A stretch of 64,000 nucleotides of DNA from Ferribacterium limneticum (GTDB taxonomy: Bacteria > Pseudomonadota > Gammaproteobacteria > Burkholderiales > Rhodocyclaceae), in assembly GCF_020510625.1 (NCBI RefSeq), contig NZ_CP075191.1, forward strand, positions 658,001 to 722,000. The letters run 5' to 3'. Made by a program: the position numbers and the translations under genes. Shown one piece after another: positions 9,797 to 19,395 of this stretch (positions are counted from its first letter, which is position 1; each line of letters begins with the position of its first letter). The notes below the pieces were generated by a model. It had not been told where the DNA came from. It searched no databases and worked only from the letters and a program-made list of their open reading frames with translations.

Positions 9797-10341
9797 CAAT
9801 TGAAAACATGAATCGTCCCGAGTCCGATGAAGAGCTTGATCGAATTTTGAAGAAAGCCTACGACTACGCCTGCAAGTCGGATTACCCAAAGGCTTTAGAA
9901 ATCTGCGAATGGCTCATTCAGGATAAATCTACCGAAATCGCGGGATATCGGGAGAGGGCAGCTGTTCGTGAGCACATGCGCGACTTTGATGGAGCGATTT
10001 GCGACCTCCAACGAGTTGTTTCTGATAGCCCAATAGAATCCGCAGACTTCTATGGGCTTGGCTTATTGCAGCTTGGGCAGGGCTTGACAATTGAAGCTAC
10101 CGCCTCCTTTACAAAAGCGATAGAGCTTGGTGACGAAGCTGGATTTGAGTATTACACGAAAGGATCTTTGCTTTTTAGGGCTGAGGCGTATCTGAAACAA
10201 TGCGACTATGAAAATGCGATTCGTGACTGCTCCGCGTTACCTGCCGGCTACAACACTTACATGGGTGGCGCTAGCGGCATGCGAAGCAGAGAAAATATCC
10301 TTGACGAGGCGAATGCTGCCTTGAAGTCCAAGCAACGATAA
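9793..10341 (+). CDS. TPR-type protein behind the second RHS tip, candidate immunity protein
   Basis: A 182-residue soluble protein. The start at 9793 is chosen because its ATG overlaps the stop of the rhs frame (ATGA); a GTG 21 bases upstream is possible. The sequence is a series of helical pairs of tetratricopeptide type (YPKALEICEWLI, FDGAICDLQRVV, TIEATASFTKAIELG, YENAIRDCSAL). GC is low, like the adjoining RHS tip and unlike the RHS core. Position and coupling suggest it neutralises the toxin tip encoded just upstream, because TPR proteins are used as immunity or chaperone factors in such loci. That is an inference; no specific immunity family was recognised. Confidence 0.65.
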   Translation: MTIENMNRPESDEELDRILKKAYDYACKSDYPKALEICEWLIQDKSTEIAGYRERAAVREHMRDFDGAICDLQRVVSDSPIESADFYGLGLLQLGQGLTIEATASFTKAIELGDEAGFEYYTKGSLLFRAEAYLKQCDYENAIRDCSALPAGYNTYMGGASGMRSRENILDEANAALKSKQR

Positions 10342-10428
10342 CAGGATCACACGGAACGACAGCAGTGGAAAAACCGGGCTGTCCACGAATAAATGGATAG
10401 AGGGACAGGCTCGAATTGATTTCGCCTG

Positions 10429-11450
<1,022 letters not shown>

Positions 11451-11463
11451 ACAAATGGCTGGA

Positions 11464-11802
11464 TCAGGCTTTCTTGACGAATTCCGACTTCAGCTGCATC
11501 GCACCGATGCCGTCGATCTTGCAGTCGATATCGTGATCGCCATCGATCAGGCGGATGTTCTTGACCTTGGTGCCAACCTTGACGACCGATGAGGAGCCTT
11601 TGATCTTCAGGTCCTTGATCACGGTGACCGAGTCGCCATCCTGCAGTTCATTGCCGTTGGCATCGCGCCAGACGCGCTTTTCTTCGGCGGTAACGGCTGC
11701 ATTCTTCGGCCATTCGTGGGCGCATTCCGGGCAGACGTAATTGTCGCCATCTTCGTAGGTGTATTCCGATTTGCACTTCGGGCAGTTGGGCAAGCCGCTC
11801 AT
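11464..11802 (-). CDS. yjdM: YjdM/PhnA-family zinc-ribbon protein
   Basis: A 112-residue protein of the PhnA/YjdM family. The N-terminus carries two CxxC knuckles (CPKC and CPEC, 15 residues apart) forming a zinc ribbon. The rest is the compact PhnA-type domain ([31 protein letters not shown]). The family is widespread; the old link to alkylphosphonate use is not well supported, and its molecular role is unknown. It lies 12 bases downstream of the SulP transporter gene on the same strand and is probably cotranscribed with it. Length is normal and the copy looks intact. Confidence 0.9.
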   Translation of the reverse strand: MSGLPNCPKCKSEYTYEDGDNYVCPECAHEWPKNAAVTAEEKRVWRDANGNELQDGDSVTVIKDLKIKGSSSVVKVGTKVKNIRLIDGDHDIDCKIDGIGAMQLKSEFVKKA

Positions 11803-11814
11803 GGGGATTCCTTT

Positions 11815-13506
11815 TTAGTAGTCTTCTTCGCTGCCGCCCATCAGATTGGGCAGCAGGATGTAGGCGCGCTGGAGGGCGCTGGAGAGGTCCGGACAGACAT
11901 TATCGTCGCCCAGGTGATCGACAAAGCCGGAGCGATAGAGGAGCGAGCCGGGTTGTGAATTGAGGCCGCAAACGAGCAGCGTGCAGCCGCGTTTCTTCAG
12001 TTTGTCGAGCAGGTTTTCCAGGCCTTCGAGGCCGGTAGTGTCGAGCTGGATCAGTTGCGTCATGTCGAGAATGACGACTTCCGGATGGCCGGCGGCCGGG
12101 TCGAGCAGGGCTTCCAGCTTGTTGACCGCACCAAAGAACAGCGAGCCGAACAACTGCCACGCCGCAACCCGCATTGTGCCGTCCGGATAGAGGAATTGCG
12201 GCTCGCTGGCTTCTTCGCGCAGCGGGCGGCGCTCGACGCGGGTCAGTTCGGACATGCGATAGATGAAGAACAGGCTGGCCAGCACCATGCCCAGTTCGAC
12301 CGCAATCGTCAGGTCAAAGAGGACCGTGACGAAGAAGGTGGCGAGCAGGATGATCCGGTAGTTGTAGGAATAGCGCTTCAGTTCCTTGAATTCGTGCCAT
12401 TCGCCCATGTTGATGGCGACGACCATGACGATGGCCGACAGGGTGGCGAGCGGCACGTAGGAGGCGAGCGGCGCGGCAATCAGCACGATACCGATGAGAA
12501 CCACTGCGTGGGTGATGCCGGCAATGGGTGTCCGGCCGCCGGACTTGACGTTGGTCGAGGTCCGCGCGATGGCGCCGGTGGCGGCAAAGCCGCCGAACAA
12601 TGGCGCCGCAATATTGGCCAGCCCTTGGGCAACCAGTTCTTGGTTAGGGTCGTGACGGTCGTCGATCTGGCTGTCGGCAACACGGGCCGAGAGCAGTGAC
12701 TCGATGGCACCGAGCAGGGCGATGGTAATGGCCGGCGAGATCAGCTTGCCGAAATCGTGAATTGACAGATTAGGTAGCCCAAAAACGGGTAATTCCTGCG
12801 GAATGCCGCCAAAGCGGGTGCCGATTGTTTCCACTGGCAGGTTGAAGATGTAGGAAACCAGAGTGCCGACGATCAGCACGACAAGCGGTCCCGGTGCCCG
12901 GCGCAGTATGGCGAGCCGCTGGGCCAGCCAGTTGTACGAGAGCAGGAAGATGAAACAGGCCGAGGCCAGGCCCAGCGTTGGCAGGTCAACGGTGTCGGCG
13001 TAGGCAGCCAGGGTCTTGATGCGGTGAAAGAATTCGGCCGGCAGGCTCTCGATCTTCAGGCCGAAAAAGTCCTTGATCTGGGCGAGGAAGATGACCACGG
13101 CAATGCCGTTGGTGAAGCCGATGACGACGGTGACCGGGATGAAACGGATCAGCTGCCCCATGCGGGCAAGCCCCATGGCAAGCAGGAAGACCCCGGCCAG
13201 CATGGTGGCCCCGAGCAGGTTGTTGAAGCCATGGATGGCGACGATGCCATAGACGATGGGGATGAAGGCACCGGTCGGGCCGCCGATCTGGACCCGTGAG
13301 CCGCCCAGTGCCGAGGTAATCAGGCCGGCGATGATGGCAGTCCAGATGCCGGCGGTCGGCGAGCAACCCGAGGCGATGGAGAAGGCCATGGCCAGTGGCA
13401 GGGCGAGAACCCCGACCGTAATCCCCGCGGCGATGTCCTTGCCCAGTTGCCCGCGATTGTAGGTCGGCAGGCAATCCAGCAGCTTCGGACGAAAGGCGAT
13501 TTTCAT
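11815..13506 (-). CDS. SulP-family anion transporter with STAS domain
   Basis: A 563-residue inner-membrane transporter of the SLC26/SulP family. The first half contains the conserved GITVGVLALPLAMAFSIASG and QIGGPTGAFIPIV segments of the transport core, followed by further hydrophobic helices. The last 110 or so residues form a cytoplasmic STAS domain (VVILDMTQLIQLDTTGLEGL). Family substrates include sulfate, bicarbonate and other anions or dicarboxylates; the sequence alone does not decide. No carbonic anhydrase or cys genes are adjacent. The gene is divergent from a ribbon-helix-helix regulator, with a short AT-rich spacer that may hold shared control sites. yjdM follows directly downstream. 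Confidence 0.9.
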   Translation of the reverse strand: MKIAFRPKLLDCLPTYNRGQLGKDIAAGITVGVLALPLAMAFSIASGCSPTAGIWTAIIAGLITSALGGSRVQIGGPTGAFIPIVYGIVAIHGFNNLLGATMLAGVFLLAMGLARMGQLIRFIPVTVVIGFTNGIAVVIFLAQIKDFFGLKIESLPAEFFHRIKTLAAYADTVDLPTLGLASACFIFLLSYNWLAQRLAILRRAPGPLVVLIVGTLVSYIFNLPVETIGTRFGGIPQELPVFGLPNLSIHDFGKLISPAITIALLGAIESLLSARVADSQIDDRHDPNQELVAQGLANIAAPLFGGFAATGAIARTSTNVKSGGRTPIAGITHAVVLIGIVLIAAPLASYVPLATLSAIVMVVAINMGEWHEFKELKRYSYNYRIILLATFFVTVLFDLTIAVELGMVLASLFFIYRMSELTRVERRPLREEASEPQFLYPDGTMRVAAWQLFGSLFFGAVNKLEALLDPAAGHPEVVILDMTQLIQLDTTGLEGLENLLDKLKKRGCTLLVCGLNSQPGSLLYRSGFVDHLGDDNVCPDLSSALQRAYILLPNLMGGSEEDY

Positions 13507-13550
13507 GGGGAACGCTCACAGGGTAAGCACCGCATTATATGAGTACCCTA

Positions 13551-13579
13551 TTAATCGTCAATGTTAATCACATGTTAAT
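13551..13579. promoter_or_regulatory. Candidate operator: spaced TTAAT boxes between sulP and an RHH gene
   Basis: The AT-rich spacer holds three similar boxes: TTAATC at 13551, ATGTTAATC at 13561 and ATGTTAATA at 13572. The last two are exact 8-base direct repeats 11 bases apart, about one helical turn. Ribbon-helix-helix proteins commonly bind such phased short repeats next to their own gene, which starts at 13612. Binding is inferred. Confidence 0.4.
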
Positions 13580-13611
13580 ATGATTAGACATAAATCCAAT
13601 TAGAGAAAATC

Positions 13612-13806
13612 ATGGAGAACAGAACTGCCCGCTTGACGATCCTGATCGATCCGCAAAAGAAAAAGATCTTCGAGGAAATCTGTGCCGCCAAAGACCTGAC
13701 GCCTTCGCAGGTGGTGCGTCGGCTGGTTCGTCAGTACGTCATCGACAACGCCGGCAACCGCGATCTGCCTGAGTGGCTGAAGCCTGGCAGCACGGCCGGC
13801 GATTAA
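13612..13806 (+). CDS. Small ribbon-helix-helix (CopG-like) protein
   Basis: A 64-residue protein. RLTILIDPQKKKIFEEICAAK followed by LTPSQVVRRLVRQYV gives the strand-helix-helix pattern of Arc/MetJ/CopG DNA-binding proteins, with the strand at residues about 7-12. The family dimerises and binds short operator repeats; a set of phased TTAAT boxes lies just upstream. No toxin gene follows, so it is not an obvious antitoxin: the next gene is convergent and encodes a membrane protein. Its stop codon and that of the convergent gene lie in the same TTAA. Likely role: a local transcription regulator, perhaps of itself and sulP. Confidence 0.75.
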   Translation: MENRTARLTILIDPQKKKIFEEICAAKDLTPSQVVRRLVRQYVIDNAGNRDLPEWLKPGSTAGD

Positions 13807-14129
13807 TCGGCTTCCTTGTCGGGGCGAACCTTGTCCGGATGGTGGGCGGCAATATATGCATCGTAACGGTCCTGCATTTGCGGGGCCTGCTTGGCGATTT
13901 CGCGCAGAATGCGAGCGACCGACCAGAGCATGACCGCAGCGCCACCTGCGGTGCAGACGACGGCTTCCACCATTGAGCTCGGAAAACCGGCAATGATGGC
14001 CCCTTTGCCGGCGGCAAACCAGCTGGCGCCAATGCCGACGCAAGACAGCCCAAAAACATCGGCCAGGGCATAGGCGAAAATCGGGCCGGTCAGTTGCGGG
14101 CGAGGCGGGCGGATTGATGGTTTGAGCAT
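13803..14129 (-). CDS. Small two-helix membrane protein, unknown function
   Basis: A 108-residue protein with two hydrophobic stretches (about residues 16-48 and 52-73) rich in Gly and Ala, and a charged C-terminal tail. No family recognised. The gene converges on the ribbon-helix-helix gene with a four-base overlap in which both stop codons sit in one TTAA. Upstream lies a palindrome-rich AT-rich region, suggesting its own regulated promoter. Codon use resembles the host genome, so it looks native. The start at 14129 is the only good ATG in frame. Confidence 0.6.
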   Translation of the reverse strand: MLKPSIRPPRPQLTGPIFAYALADVFGLSCVGIGASWFAAGKGAIIAGFPSSMVEAVVCTAGGAAVMLWSVARILREIAKQAPQMQDRYDAYIAAHHPDKVRPDKEAD

Positions 14130-14545
14130 GCGGTTGGTCTCTATTGGTGGCCGTTATCAAAAAGTCTTCTAAAAGACTTGACAAGTCGAATGTCAAGGTT
14201 TGACTTATGCACAGTGGCGGTGCGTTTTTAGCAGTGGGGCGATTGCTTGATGACGAATTTGTTAAATTGCCCGTCGTATTTATTATTTACTTTTAAATCA
14301 ACGGCTTGTGATTAAGCTCAAGTTTCGGGCAGGGCAACAAAAAACCTTGTGGGACGGCTACTTAGCGCATTGCTTCCCGATTCATGCACAGACTTATCCA
14401 CAGTTTTTGTGGATAGTTTCAAAAGCCTAAACCCTGTAGCTAGATTGGGATGTTAAGTTAAAGTGATACTTGAGGTTTGCGGCTGTTTTTGTTGCGCTGC
14501 AACAAGAAACGGCCTGCCCGGCAGGCCGTTTCCATTGGCATCGAT
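14130..14545. promoter_or_regulatory. Non-coding region with DnaA-box-like sites and palindromes
   Basis: A 416-base AT-rich gap. It contains a perfect DnaA box TTATCCACA at 14394-14402 facing TGTGGATAG (one mismatch) at 14408-14416, so that TATCCACA and TGTGGATA form an 8-base inverted repeat. Near matches lie at 14205-14213 (TTATGCACA) and 14382-14390 (TCATGCACA). A separate palindrome AAGTCTT-ctaa-AAGACTT lies at 14162-14179, upstream of the small membrane protein gene. There is a run of A/T around 14255-14300. It may act as a DnaA-titrating or DnaA-regulated site. It is not obviously oriC, since dnaA, dnaN, rpmH and gidA are absent nearby. Confidence 0.45.
14506..14532 (-). terminator. 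Hairpin downstream of metG
   Basis: A 13-base stem GAAACGGCCTGCC paired with GGCAGGCCGTTTC, located 14 bases after the metG stop and read on the minus strand. It is followed by a short T-rich stretch and a second hairpin (TTGTTGC/GCAACAA, 14489-14505). Likely a factor-independent terminator, though the T-run is weak. Confidence 0.6.
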
Positions 14546-16636
14546 TTACTTGACTCGCATGCCGGGCTGAGCGCCGGAATCCGGCGACAGCAGGAAAATC
14601 CCGGGCGTTTTGCCTTCCGGGTCGGAAGCGGCGAGGACCATGCCTTCCGATAATCCAAATTTCATTTTTCGCGGCGCCAGGTTGGCGACCATGACGGTCA
14701 ATCGGCCGATCAACTGCGCCGGATCGTAGGCCGCCTTGATGCCGGCGAAGACATTGCGTGTTTCGTCGTTCCCGACATCCAGCGTCAGGCGGACCAGCTT
14801 GTCGGCACCTTCGACGTGTTCGGCGTTGGCGATGCGGACTATGCGCAGGTCGACCTTCATGAAATCGTCGATATTGCAGAATGGCTCCCAGGGGCTTTCC
14901 GTCTTCACTTCGTTTTGCTGGTGTTCGGCATGGCGTTGCTGGGACTGGACTTCCTGCGTCGGAGCCAGCGATTCCTTGTTGGCTTCGACCAGTTTTTCGA
15001 TCAGCTTGGGATCGACGCGGGTCATCAGGTGCTCATAGACATTGATGGCGTGGCCGCCGGCCAGAAGGCTCTGCGTATCGGTCCACTGCAGCGGGGCGAT
15101 GTTGAGGAATTTCTCGACCTTGTTGGCGACGATGGGCAGGATCGGCTTCAGCAGCACGGTGAGCAGGCGGAACAGATTCAGCGCGTTGGTGCAGGCGGCG
15201 TGCAGTTCGACTTCCTTGCCTTCCTGCTTGGCCAGTTCCCACGGCTTGACGCTATCGACGTACTGGTTGGCGGCATCGGTCAACGCCATGATCTCGCGCA
15301 TGGCCTTGCCAAACTCGCGGGCTTCATACAGCTCGGCGATGCGGCTGGCTGCTTCCTGAATGCCCTTGATGGCCGGCAGATCGGCAGCAGCCGGCGCCAG
15401 TTGGCCATTGAAGCGCTTGGTGATGAAGCCGGCGGAGCGGCTGGCAATGTTCACGTACTTGCCGACCAGGTCCGAATTGACGCGGGCGACGAAGTCATCG
15501 AGGCTGAGGTCGATGTCTTCCATCGTGGCCGACAGCTTGGCCGCATAGTAATAGCGCAGCCACTCCGGATTCAGCCCGGTCTTCAGGAAGCTCTCGGCGG
15601 TGATGAAGGTGCCGCGCGATTTGGACATCTTGGCGCCATCGACGGTCAGGAAACCGTGCGCGAAGATCTTGGTCGGCGTGCGGAAACCGGCATGGGCCAG
15701 TTCGGCCGGCCAGAACAGGGCGTGGAAGTAAAGGATGTCCTTGCCGATGAAATGGTAGAGCTCGGTCTTGGAGTCGGGCTTGAAGTACTCGTCGAAATCG
15801 AGGCCGTTCTTGCTGCACAGATTCTTGAACGAGCCCATGTAGCCGATCGGCGCGTCGAGCCAGACGTAGAAATACTTGCCCGGTGCATCGGGAATTTCGA
15901 AGCCGAAATAGGGGGCGTCGCGCGAAATGTCCCAGTCGGTCAGTTTGTTCTCGCCGGGCGCGCCCAGCCATTCCTGCATCTTGTTAGCGGCTTCGTTCTG
16001 CAGCACGCCGTTGTCGCGGCTGGTGTATTGGCGCAGAAAGGCCTCGCAGCGCGGGTCGGAGAGCTTGAAAAAGTAATGTTCGGAAGTGCGCAATTCCGGC
16101 TTGGCGCCGGAGATCGCCGAGTACGGATCTTTCAGGTCGGTCGGCGCATAGGCTGCACCGCAGGACTCGCAGTTGTCGCCATACTGGTCCTTGGCGCCAC
16201 ACTTCGGGCATTCGCCCTTGATGAAGCGGTCAGGCAGAAACAGTTGCTTGACCGGGTCGTAATACTGCTCGATGGTTCGCGTTTCGATCAGGCCGGCGGC
16301 GCGCAGCTTCAGATAGATGTCGTTGGCGCAGTCGCGGGTTTCGTCGGAGTGCGTGCTGTAGTAATTGTCGAAACCGACATGGAAACCGGCGAAGTCACGG
16401 GAATGCTCGCCATGGACGCGGGCGATCAGTTGCTCCGGCGTGATCCCTTCCTTCTCGGCGCGCAGCATGATCGGCGTGCCGTGGGTGTCGTCGGCGCAGA
16501 CGTACCAGCACTCGTTGCCGGACATCTTCTGGAAACGTACCCAGATATCGGTCTGGATATATTCGACCAGGTGGCCGAGGTGGATGGCGCCATTGGCGTA
16601 GGGCAGGGCGGAAGTGACGAGGATTTTGCGCGACAT
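14546..16636 (-). CDS. metG: Methionyl-tRNA synthetase
   Basis: A 696-residue class I aminoacyl-tRNA synthetase that charges tRNA-Met. The HIGH-type motif is IHLGHL near residue 18, the zinc-binding insert is [18 protein letters not shown] near 140-160, and KMSKS occurs as KMSKSRGT near 335. The last 110 residues form the EMAP/Trbp111-like tRNA-binding and dimerisation domain ([20 protein letters not shown]). Length and architecture match the long bacterial form, as in E. coli (677 residues). It is a single-gene unit with a hairpin terminator just after the stop. It diverges from the response regulator and metG is likewise often located near mrp/apbC in proteobacteria. Confidence 0.97.
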   Translation of the reverse strand: MSRKILVTSALPYANGAIHLGHLVEYIQTDIWVRFQKMSGNECWYVCADDTHGTPIMLRAEKEGITPEQLIARVHGEHSRDFAGFHVGFDNYYSTHSDETRDCANDIYLKLRAAGLIETRTIEQYYDPVKQLFLPDRFIKGECPKCGAKDQYGDNCESCGAAYAPTDLKDPYSAISGAKPELRTSEHYFFKLSDPRCEAFLRQYTSRDNGVLQNEAANKMQEWLGAPGENKLTDWDISRDAPYFGFEIPDAPGKYFYVWLDAPIGYMGSFKNLCSKNGLDFDEYFKPDSKTELYHFIGKDILYFHALFWPAELAHAGFRTPTKIFAHGFLTVDGAKMSKSRGTFITAESFLKTGLNPEWLRYYYAAKLSATMEDIDLSLDDFVARVNSDLVGKYVNIASRSAGFITKRFNGQLAPAAADLPAIKGIQEAASRIAELYEAREFGKAMREIMALTDAANQYVDSVKPWELAKQEGKEVELHAACTNALNLFRLLTVLLKPILPIVANKVEKFLNIAPLQWTDTQSLLAGGHAINVYEHLMTRVDPKLIEKLVEANKESLAPTQEVQSQQRHAEHQQNEVKTESPWEPFCNIDDFMKVDLRIVRIANAEHVEGADKLVRLTLDVGNDETRNVFAGIKAAYDPAQLIGRLTVMVANLAPRKMKFGLSEGMVLAASDPEGKTPGIFLLSPDSGAQPGMRVK

Positions 16637-16745
16637 GAGAGGCCGGTGCTTGAAAGGTAAAGCACGATTTTACCGCGAGGAATCATGGTGATGACTTGCA
16701 AACCGATATTCATTGGCGCGGCCGGGGTTTGTGACGGAAAGTAAA

Positions 16746-16761
16746 CAAGTGTGATCACTTG
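16746..16761. promoter_or_regulatory. Inverted repeat in the metG/response-regulator spacer
   Basis: CAAGTG-tgat-CACTTG is a perfect 6-base inverted repeat with a 4-base centre, 72 bases before the response regulator start. It has the size of a dimeric regulator's operator. No other copy was noticed nearby, so function is open. Confidence 0.3.
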
Positions 16762-16832
16762 GTAAATTTGCCGGTGGCATTGTTGCTCTGCCGGCTTGAT
16801 GGGCGCAAAATTCAACAAAAATGGGAGGTTGT

Positions 16833-17516
16833 ATGAACTTTGCGGTCGTTGAAGACAGCAGAAGCCAGGCTGAAGTTCTGAAGGCACTTTTGAAGAGTGA
16901 AGGCCATCAGGTCGAGATTTTCGCCGAAGGCAAGCCCTGCATCGAGGCGCTGAAGACGCGCAGCTTCGACTTTTTCGTCATTGACTGGAATCTGCCGGAT
17001 ATTGGCGGTGACGAAGTTCTCAAGCAAATTCGGGAACATTGTGGCTGGGATGTGCCGGTCCTGTTCTGCACCGGTCGTACCGACGAAGAGGCGGCGGCCG
17101 ATATTCTTCGTCTGGGTGCCGATGATTATGTCCCGAAGCCCATCCGCTACATGGAGTTCCTGGCGCGCGTCCAGTCTTTGCTGCGCCGCCGGAAGCCTCG
17201 CCCTGCCACCCTGCAGTTCGGCAATATCGAAATCGACCTCGAGGGGCGGCGAATTCGATTGTGCGGCCTGGATGTCGAGCTGACCCAGCGCGAATTTGAA
17301 CTCGCCGTCATCCTGTTGCGTAATGTGGGTCGTGTGCTGTCGCGGGAAGAGTTGCTGACCAGTGTCTGGTCGCGGGAGGCGGGGGTGGATACCCGTACCG
17401 TCGATACGCATGCCAGCCGTTTGCGCAAGAAACTGGGGCTGGCTGGGGAAAGCGGCCTGATGCTTTCCTCCGTTTATGGCCAGGGTTACCGGCTGGATAC
17501 AGTTCAGCCGGCCTGA
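16833..17516 (+). CDS. OmpR/PhoB-family response regulator (orphan)
   Basis: A 227-residue two-domain regulator. The receiver domain (residues 1-118) has the acidic pair in VVEDS, the phospho-acceptor Asp in DFFVIDWNLPDIGG near residue 51, and the Lys in DDYVPKPI near 101. The C-terminal winged helix (about 128-225) has TQREFELAVILLRNVGRVLSR and VDTHASRLRKKLG. The start at 16833 is preceded by GGGAGG at seven bases; an in-frame ATG twelve bases earlier overlaps that Shine-Dalgarno and is rejected. No sensor kinase gene is adjacent, so its partner and target genes are unknown. It sits between metG and mrp and is followed by its own spacer. Confidence 0.9.
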   Translation: MNFAVVEDSRSQAEVLKALLKSEGHQVEIFAEGKPCIEALKTRSFDFFVIDWNLPDIGGDEVLKQIREHCGWDVPVLFCTGRTDEEAAADILRLGADDYVPKPIRYMEFLARVQSLLRRRKPRPATLQFGNIEIDLEGRRIRLCGLDVELTQREFELAVILLRNVGRVLSREELLTSVWSREAGVDTRTVDTHASRLRKKLGLAGESGLMLSSVYGQGYRLDTVQPA

Positions 17517-17594
17517 TTCTCTATCTCCGGGTTTGGGTTATACTAGACAAAATTGGTCGGGTATTCCCGGCGGTCACCCAAAACCGGAGATTTC

Positions 17595-18686
17595 ATGAGT
17601 CTTTCAGAACAGCAAATCAAGGCTGCGCTTTCTGCTGCGGTCGATCCCAATACTGGTAAGGATTTCGTCGCCGGCAAGGCGGTGAAGAACATCAAGATCG
17701 ACGGTAACGACGTCGCCTTCGATATCGAACTCGGCTACCCGGCCAAGACCCAGATTGATCTCATCCGCAAGCAGGTGATCGCGGCTGTGCGTGCGGTGCC
17801 GGGTATCGGCAATATTTCCGCCAACGTTTTCACCAAGATTGTCGCTCACTCGGTGCAGATGGGCGTCAAGCTGATGCCGGGCGTCAAGAACATCATCGCG
17901 GTGGCTTCCGGCAAGGGTGGCGTCGGCAAGAGCACGACCGCGGTCAATCTGGCCCTGGCCCTGGTCCAGGAAGGCGCCAGCGTCGGTATCCTCGATGCCG
18001 ACATCTACGGCCCGTCGCAGCCGCAAATGCTCGGCCTGGCTGGTCAGCAGCCGGAATCGAAGGACGGCCAGAGCATGGAGCCGCTTGAGGCCTATGGCCT
18101 GCAGGCGATGTCCATCGGTTTCATGGTCGATGTCGAAACGCCGATGGTCTGGCGCGGGCCGATGGTGGCGCAGGCGCTCGACCAGATGCTGGGCCAGACC
18201 AACTGGCACGATATCGATTATTTGATCGTCGACATGCCGCCAGGTACCGGTGACATCCAGTTGTCACTGGCCCAGAAGGTGCCGGTGACCGGTGCTGTGA
18301 TCATCACCACGCCGCAGGACATCGCGCTGATCGACGCGCGCAAGGGCCTGAAGATGTTCGAGAAGGTGAATATCCCCATCCTCGGCATTGTCGAGAACAT
18401 GAGCATCCACATTTGCTCGAAGTGTGGTCACGAAGAGCATATCTTCGGCGAAGGCGGCGGCGAGCGAATGTGCCAGGACTACGACGTCGAGTTCCTGGGC
18501 AGCCTGCCGCTGGAAATGGCCATTCGCCAGATGGCCGATGGCGGCAAGCCGACCGTGGTTGGCGACCCGGATTCGCGCACGGCCGAGATCTACCGCGGCA
18601 TCGCCCGCCGCGTGGCAGTCAAGATTGCCGAGAAAGCCAAGGATATGACCTCGAAGTTCCCCAATATCGTGGTCCAGAACACCTAA
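17595..18686 (+). CDS. apbC: Mrp/ApbC iron-sulfur cluster carrier ATPase
   Basis: A 363-residue P-loop protein. The N-terminal 95 residues form a MIP18/DUF59-type domain. It is followed by the deviant Walker [12 protein letters not shown], the switch region [13 protein letters not shown], and the cluster-binding pair [16 protein letters not shown] near residue 278. The protein holds and transfers [4Fe-4S] clusters to target apoproteins in the cytoplasm. The ATG at 17595 is chosen over an upstream in-frame start because it is preceded by CCGGAG and gives the usual MSLSEQ-type N-terminus. An intrinsic terminator separates it from dcd. Conserved next to metG in many proteobacteria. Confidence 0.95.
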   Translation: MSLSEQQIKAALSAAVDPNTGKDFVAGKAVKNIKIDGNDVAFDIELGYPAKTQIDLIRKQVIAAVRAVPGIGNISANVFTKIVAHSVQMGVKLMPGVKNIIAVASGKGGVGKSTTAVNLALALVQEGASVGILDADIYGPSQPQMLGLAGQQPESKDGQSMEPLEAYGLQAMSIGFMVDVETPMVWRGPMVAQALDQMLGQTNWHDIDYLIVDMPPGTGDIQLSLAQKVPVTGAVIITTPQDIALIDARKGLKMFEKVNIPILGIVENMSIHICSKCGHEEHIFGEGGGERMCQDYDVEFLGSLPLEMAIRQMADGGKPTVVGDPDSRTAEIYRGIARRVAVKIAEKAKDMTSKFPNIVVQNT

Positions 18687-18707
18687 GTTTTTGCCAAAAC
18701 CACAGAC

Positions 18708-18738
18708 AAAGGCGGGTAAAATCCCGCCTTTGTTTTTT
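18708..18738 (+). terminator. Intrinsic terminator after apbC
   Basis: A 9-base perfect stem AAAGGCGGG / CCCGCCTTT with a 6-base loop, followed by g and six T. It lies 22 bases after the apbC stop and 20 bases before the dcd start. Confidence 0.9.
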
Positions 18739-18757
18739 GTCGTACGGAACCGAGAAA

Positions 18758-19324
18758 ATGGCCATCAAATCAGACAAATGGATACGCCGCATGGCGGCAG
18801 AGCACGGCATGATCGAGCCGTTCGAACCCGAGCTGGTGCGTGAAGCGAATGGCGAAAAGATCGTCTCCTACGGCACCTCCAGTTACGGCTACGATATTCG
18901 TTGCGCCCGTGAGTTCAAGGTCTTCACCAACATCAACTCGACCGTCGTCGATCCGAAGAACTTCGACCCGAAGTCCTTCGTCGAGATCGAATCCGATGTC
19001 TGCATCATCCCGCCGAACTCTTTTGCCCTGGCCCGGACCATGGAATATTTCCGTATTCCGCGCTCGGTGCTGACCGTCTGCCTCGGCAAGTCGACCTATG
19101 CCCGCTGCGGCATCATCGTCAATGTGACGCCGTTCGAGCCGGAATGGGAAGGCTACGTCACGCTGGAGTTTTCCAATACGACGCCGCTGCCCGCCAAGAT
19201 CTACGCCGGTGAAGGTTGTGCCCAGGTGCTGTTCTTCGAATCCGACGAGATTTGCGAAACCTCGTACAAGGATCGTGGCGGCAAGTACCAGGGGCAAGTT
19301 GGCGTGACCCTACCCAAAATCTGA
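18758..19324 (+). CDS. dcd: dCTP deaminase
   Basis: A 188-residue trimeric enzyme of the dUTPase-like fold that converts dCTP to dUTP for thymidylate synthesis. Conserved segments include [18 protein letters not shown] (nucleotide binding) and the catalytic-Glu region [15 protein letters not shown]. The C-terminus [13 protein letters not shown] is typical of the proteobacterial form. Length is close to E. coli Dcd (193). The start at 18758 is the first ATG after the apbC terminator. The longer open frame upstream runs through apbC in another frame and is not coding. thyA, which uses the downstream product dUMP, lies at 36.8 kb. Confidence 0.96.
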   Translation: MAIKSDKWIRRMAAEHGMIEPFEPELVREANGEKIVSYGTSSYGYDIRCAREFKVFTNINSTVVDPKNFDPKSFVEIESDVCIIPPNSFALARTMEYFRIPRSVLTVCLGKSTYARCGIIVNVTPFEPEWEGYVTLEFSNTTPLPAKIYAGEGCAQVLFFESDEICETSYKDRGGKYQGQVGVTLPKI

Positions 19325-19356
19325 CGCTGCACTGTAACAAAAACGTCTTATTCTGT

Positions 19357-19384
19357 GACCCGCTGCGGCGGGTCGCCGCTTTTT
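19357..19384 (+). terminator. Likely terminator after dcd
   Basis: GACCCGC-tgcg-GCGGGTC hairpin, then gccgct and five T. It lies 32 bases after the dcd stop and 12 bases before the decarboxylase start, so it could also affect that gene's leader. Confidence 0.65.
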
Positions 19385-19395
19385 AAGGATTCATC

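Noticed and set aside
13612..14129. Toxin-antitoxin pair formed by the RHH protein and its neighbour
   Set aside because: The neighbour is convergent, not in an operon with it, and is a two-helix membrane protein without toxin-like features. A type II pair would be co-directional.
14200..14420. Chromosomal replication origin
   Set aside because: DnaA-like boxes are too few, and dnaA, dnaN, rpmH, gidA and parAB are not adjacent; only a DnaA-site finding is reported.
14816..16660. A 614-codon + frame across metG
   Set aside because: Antisense of a complete methionyl-tRNA synthetase; no start signal and no recognisable domain.
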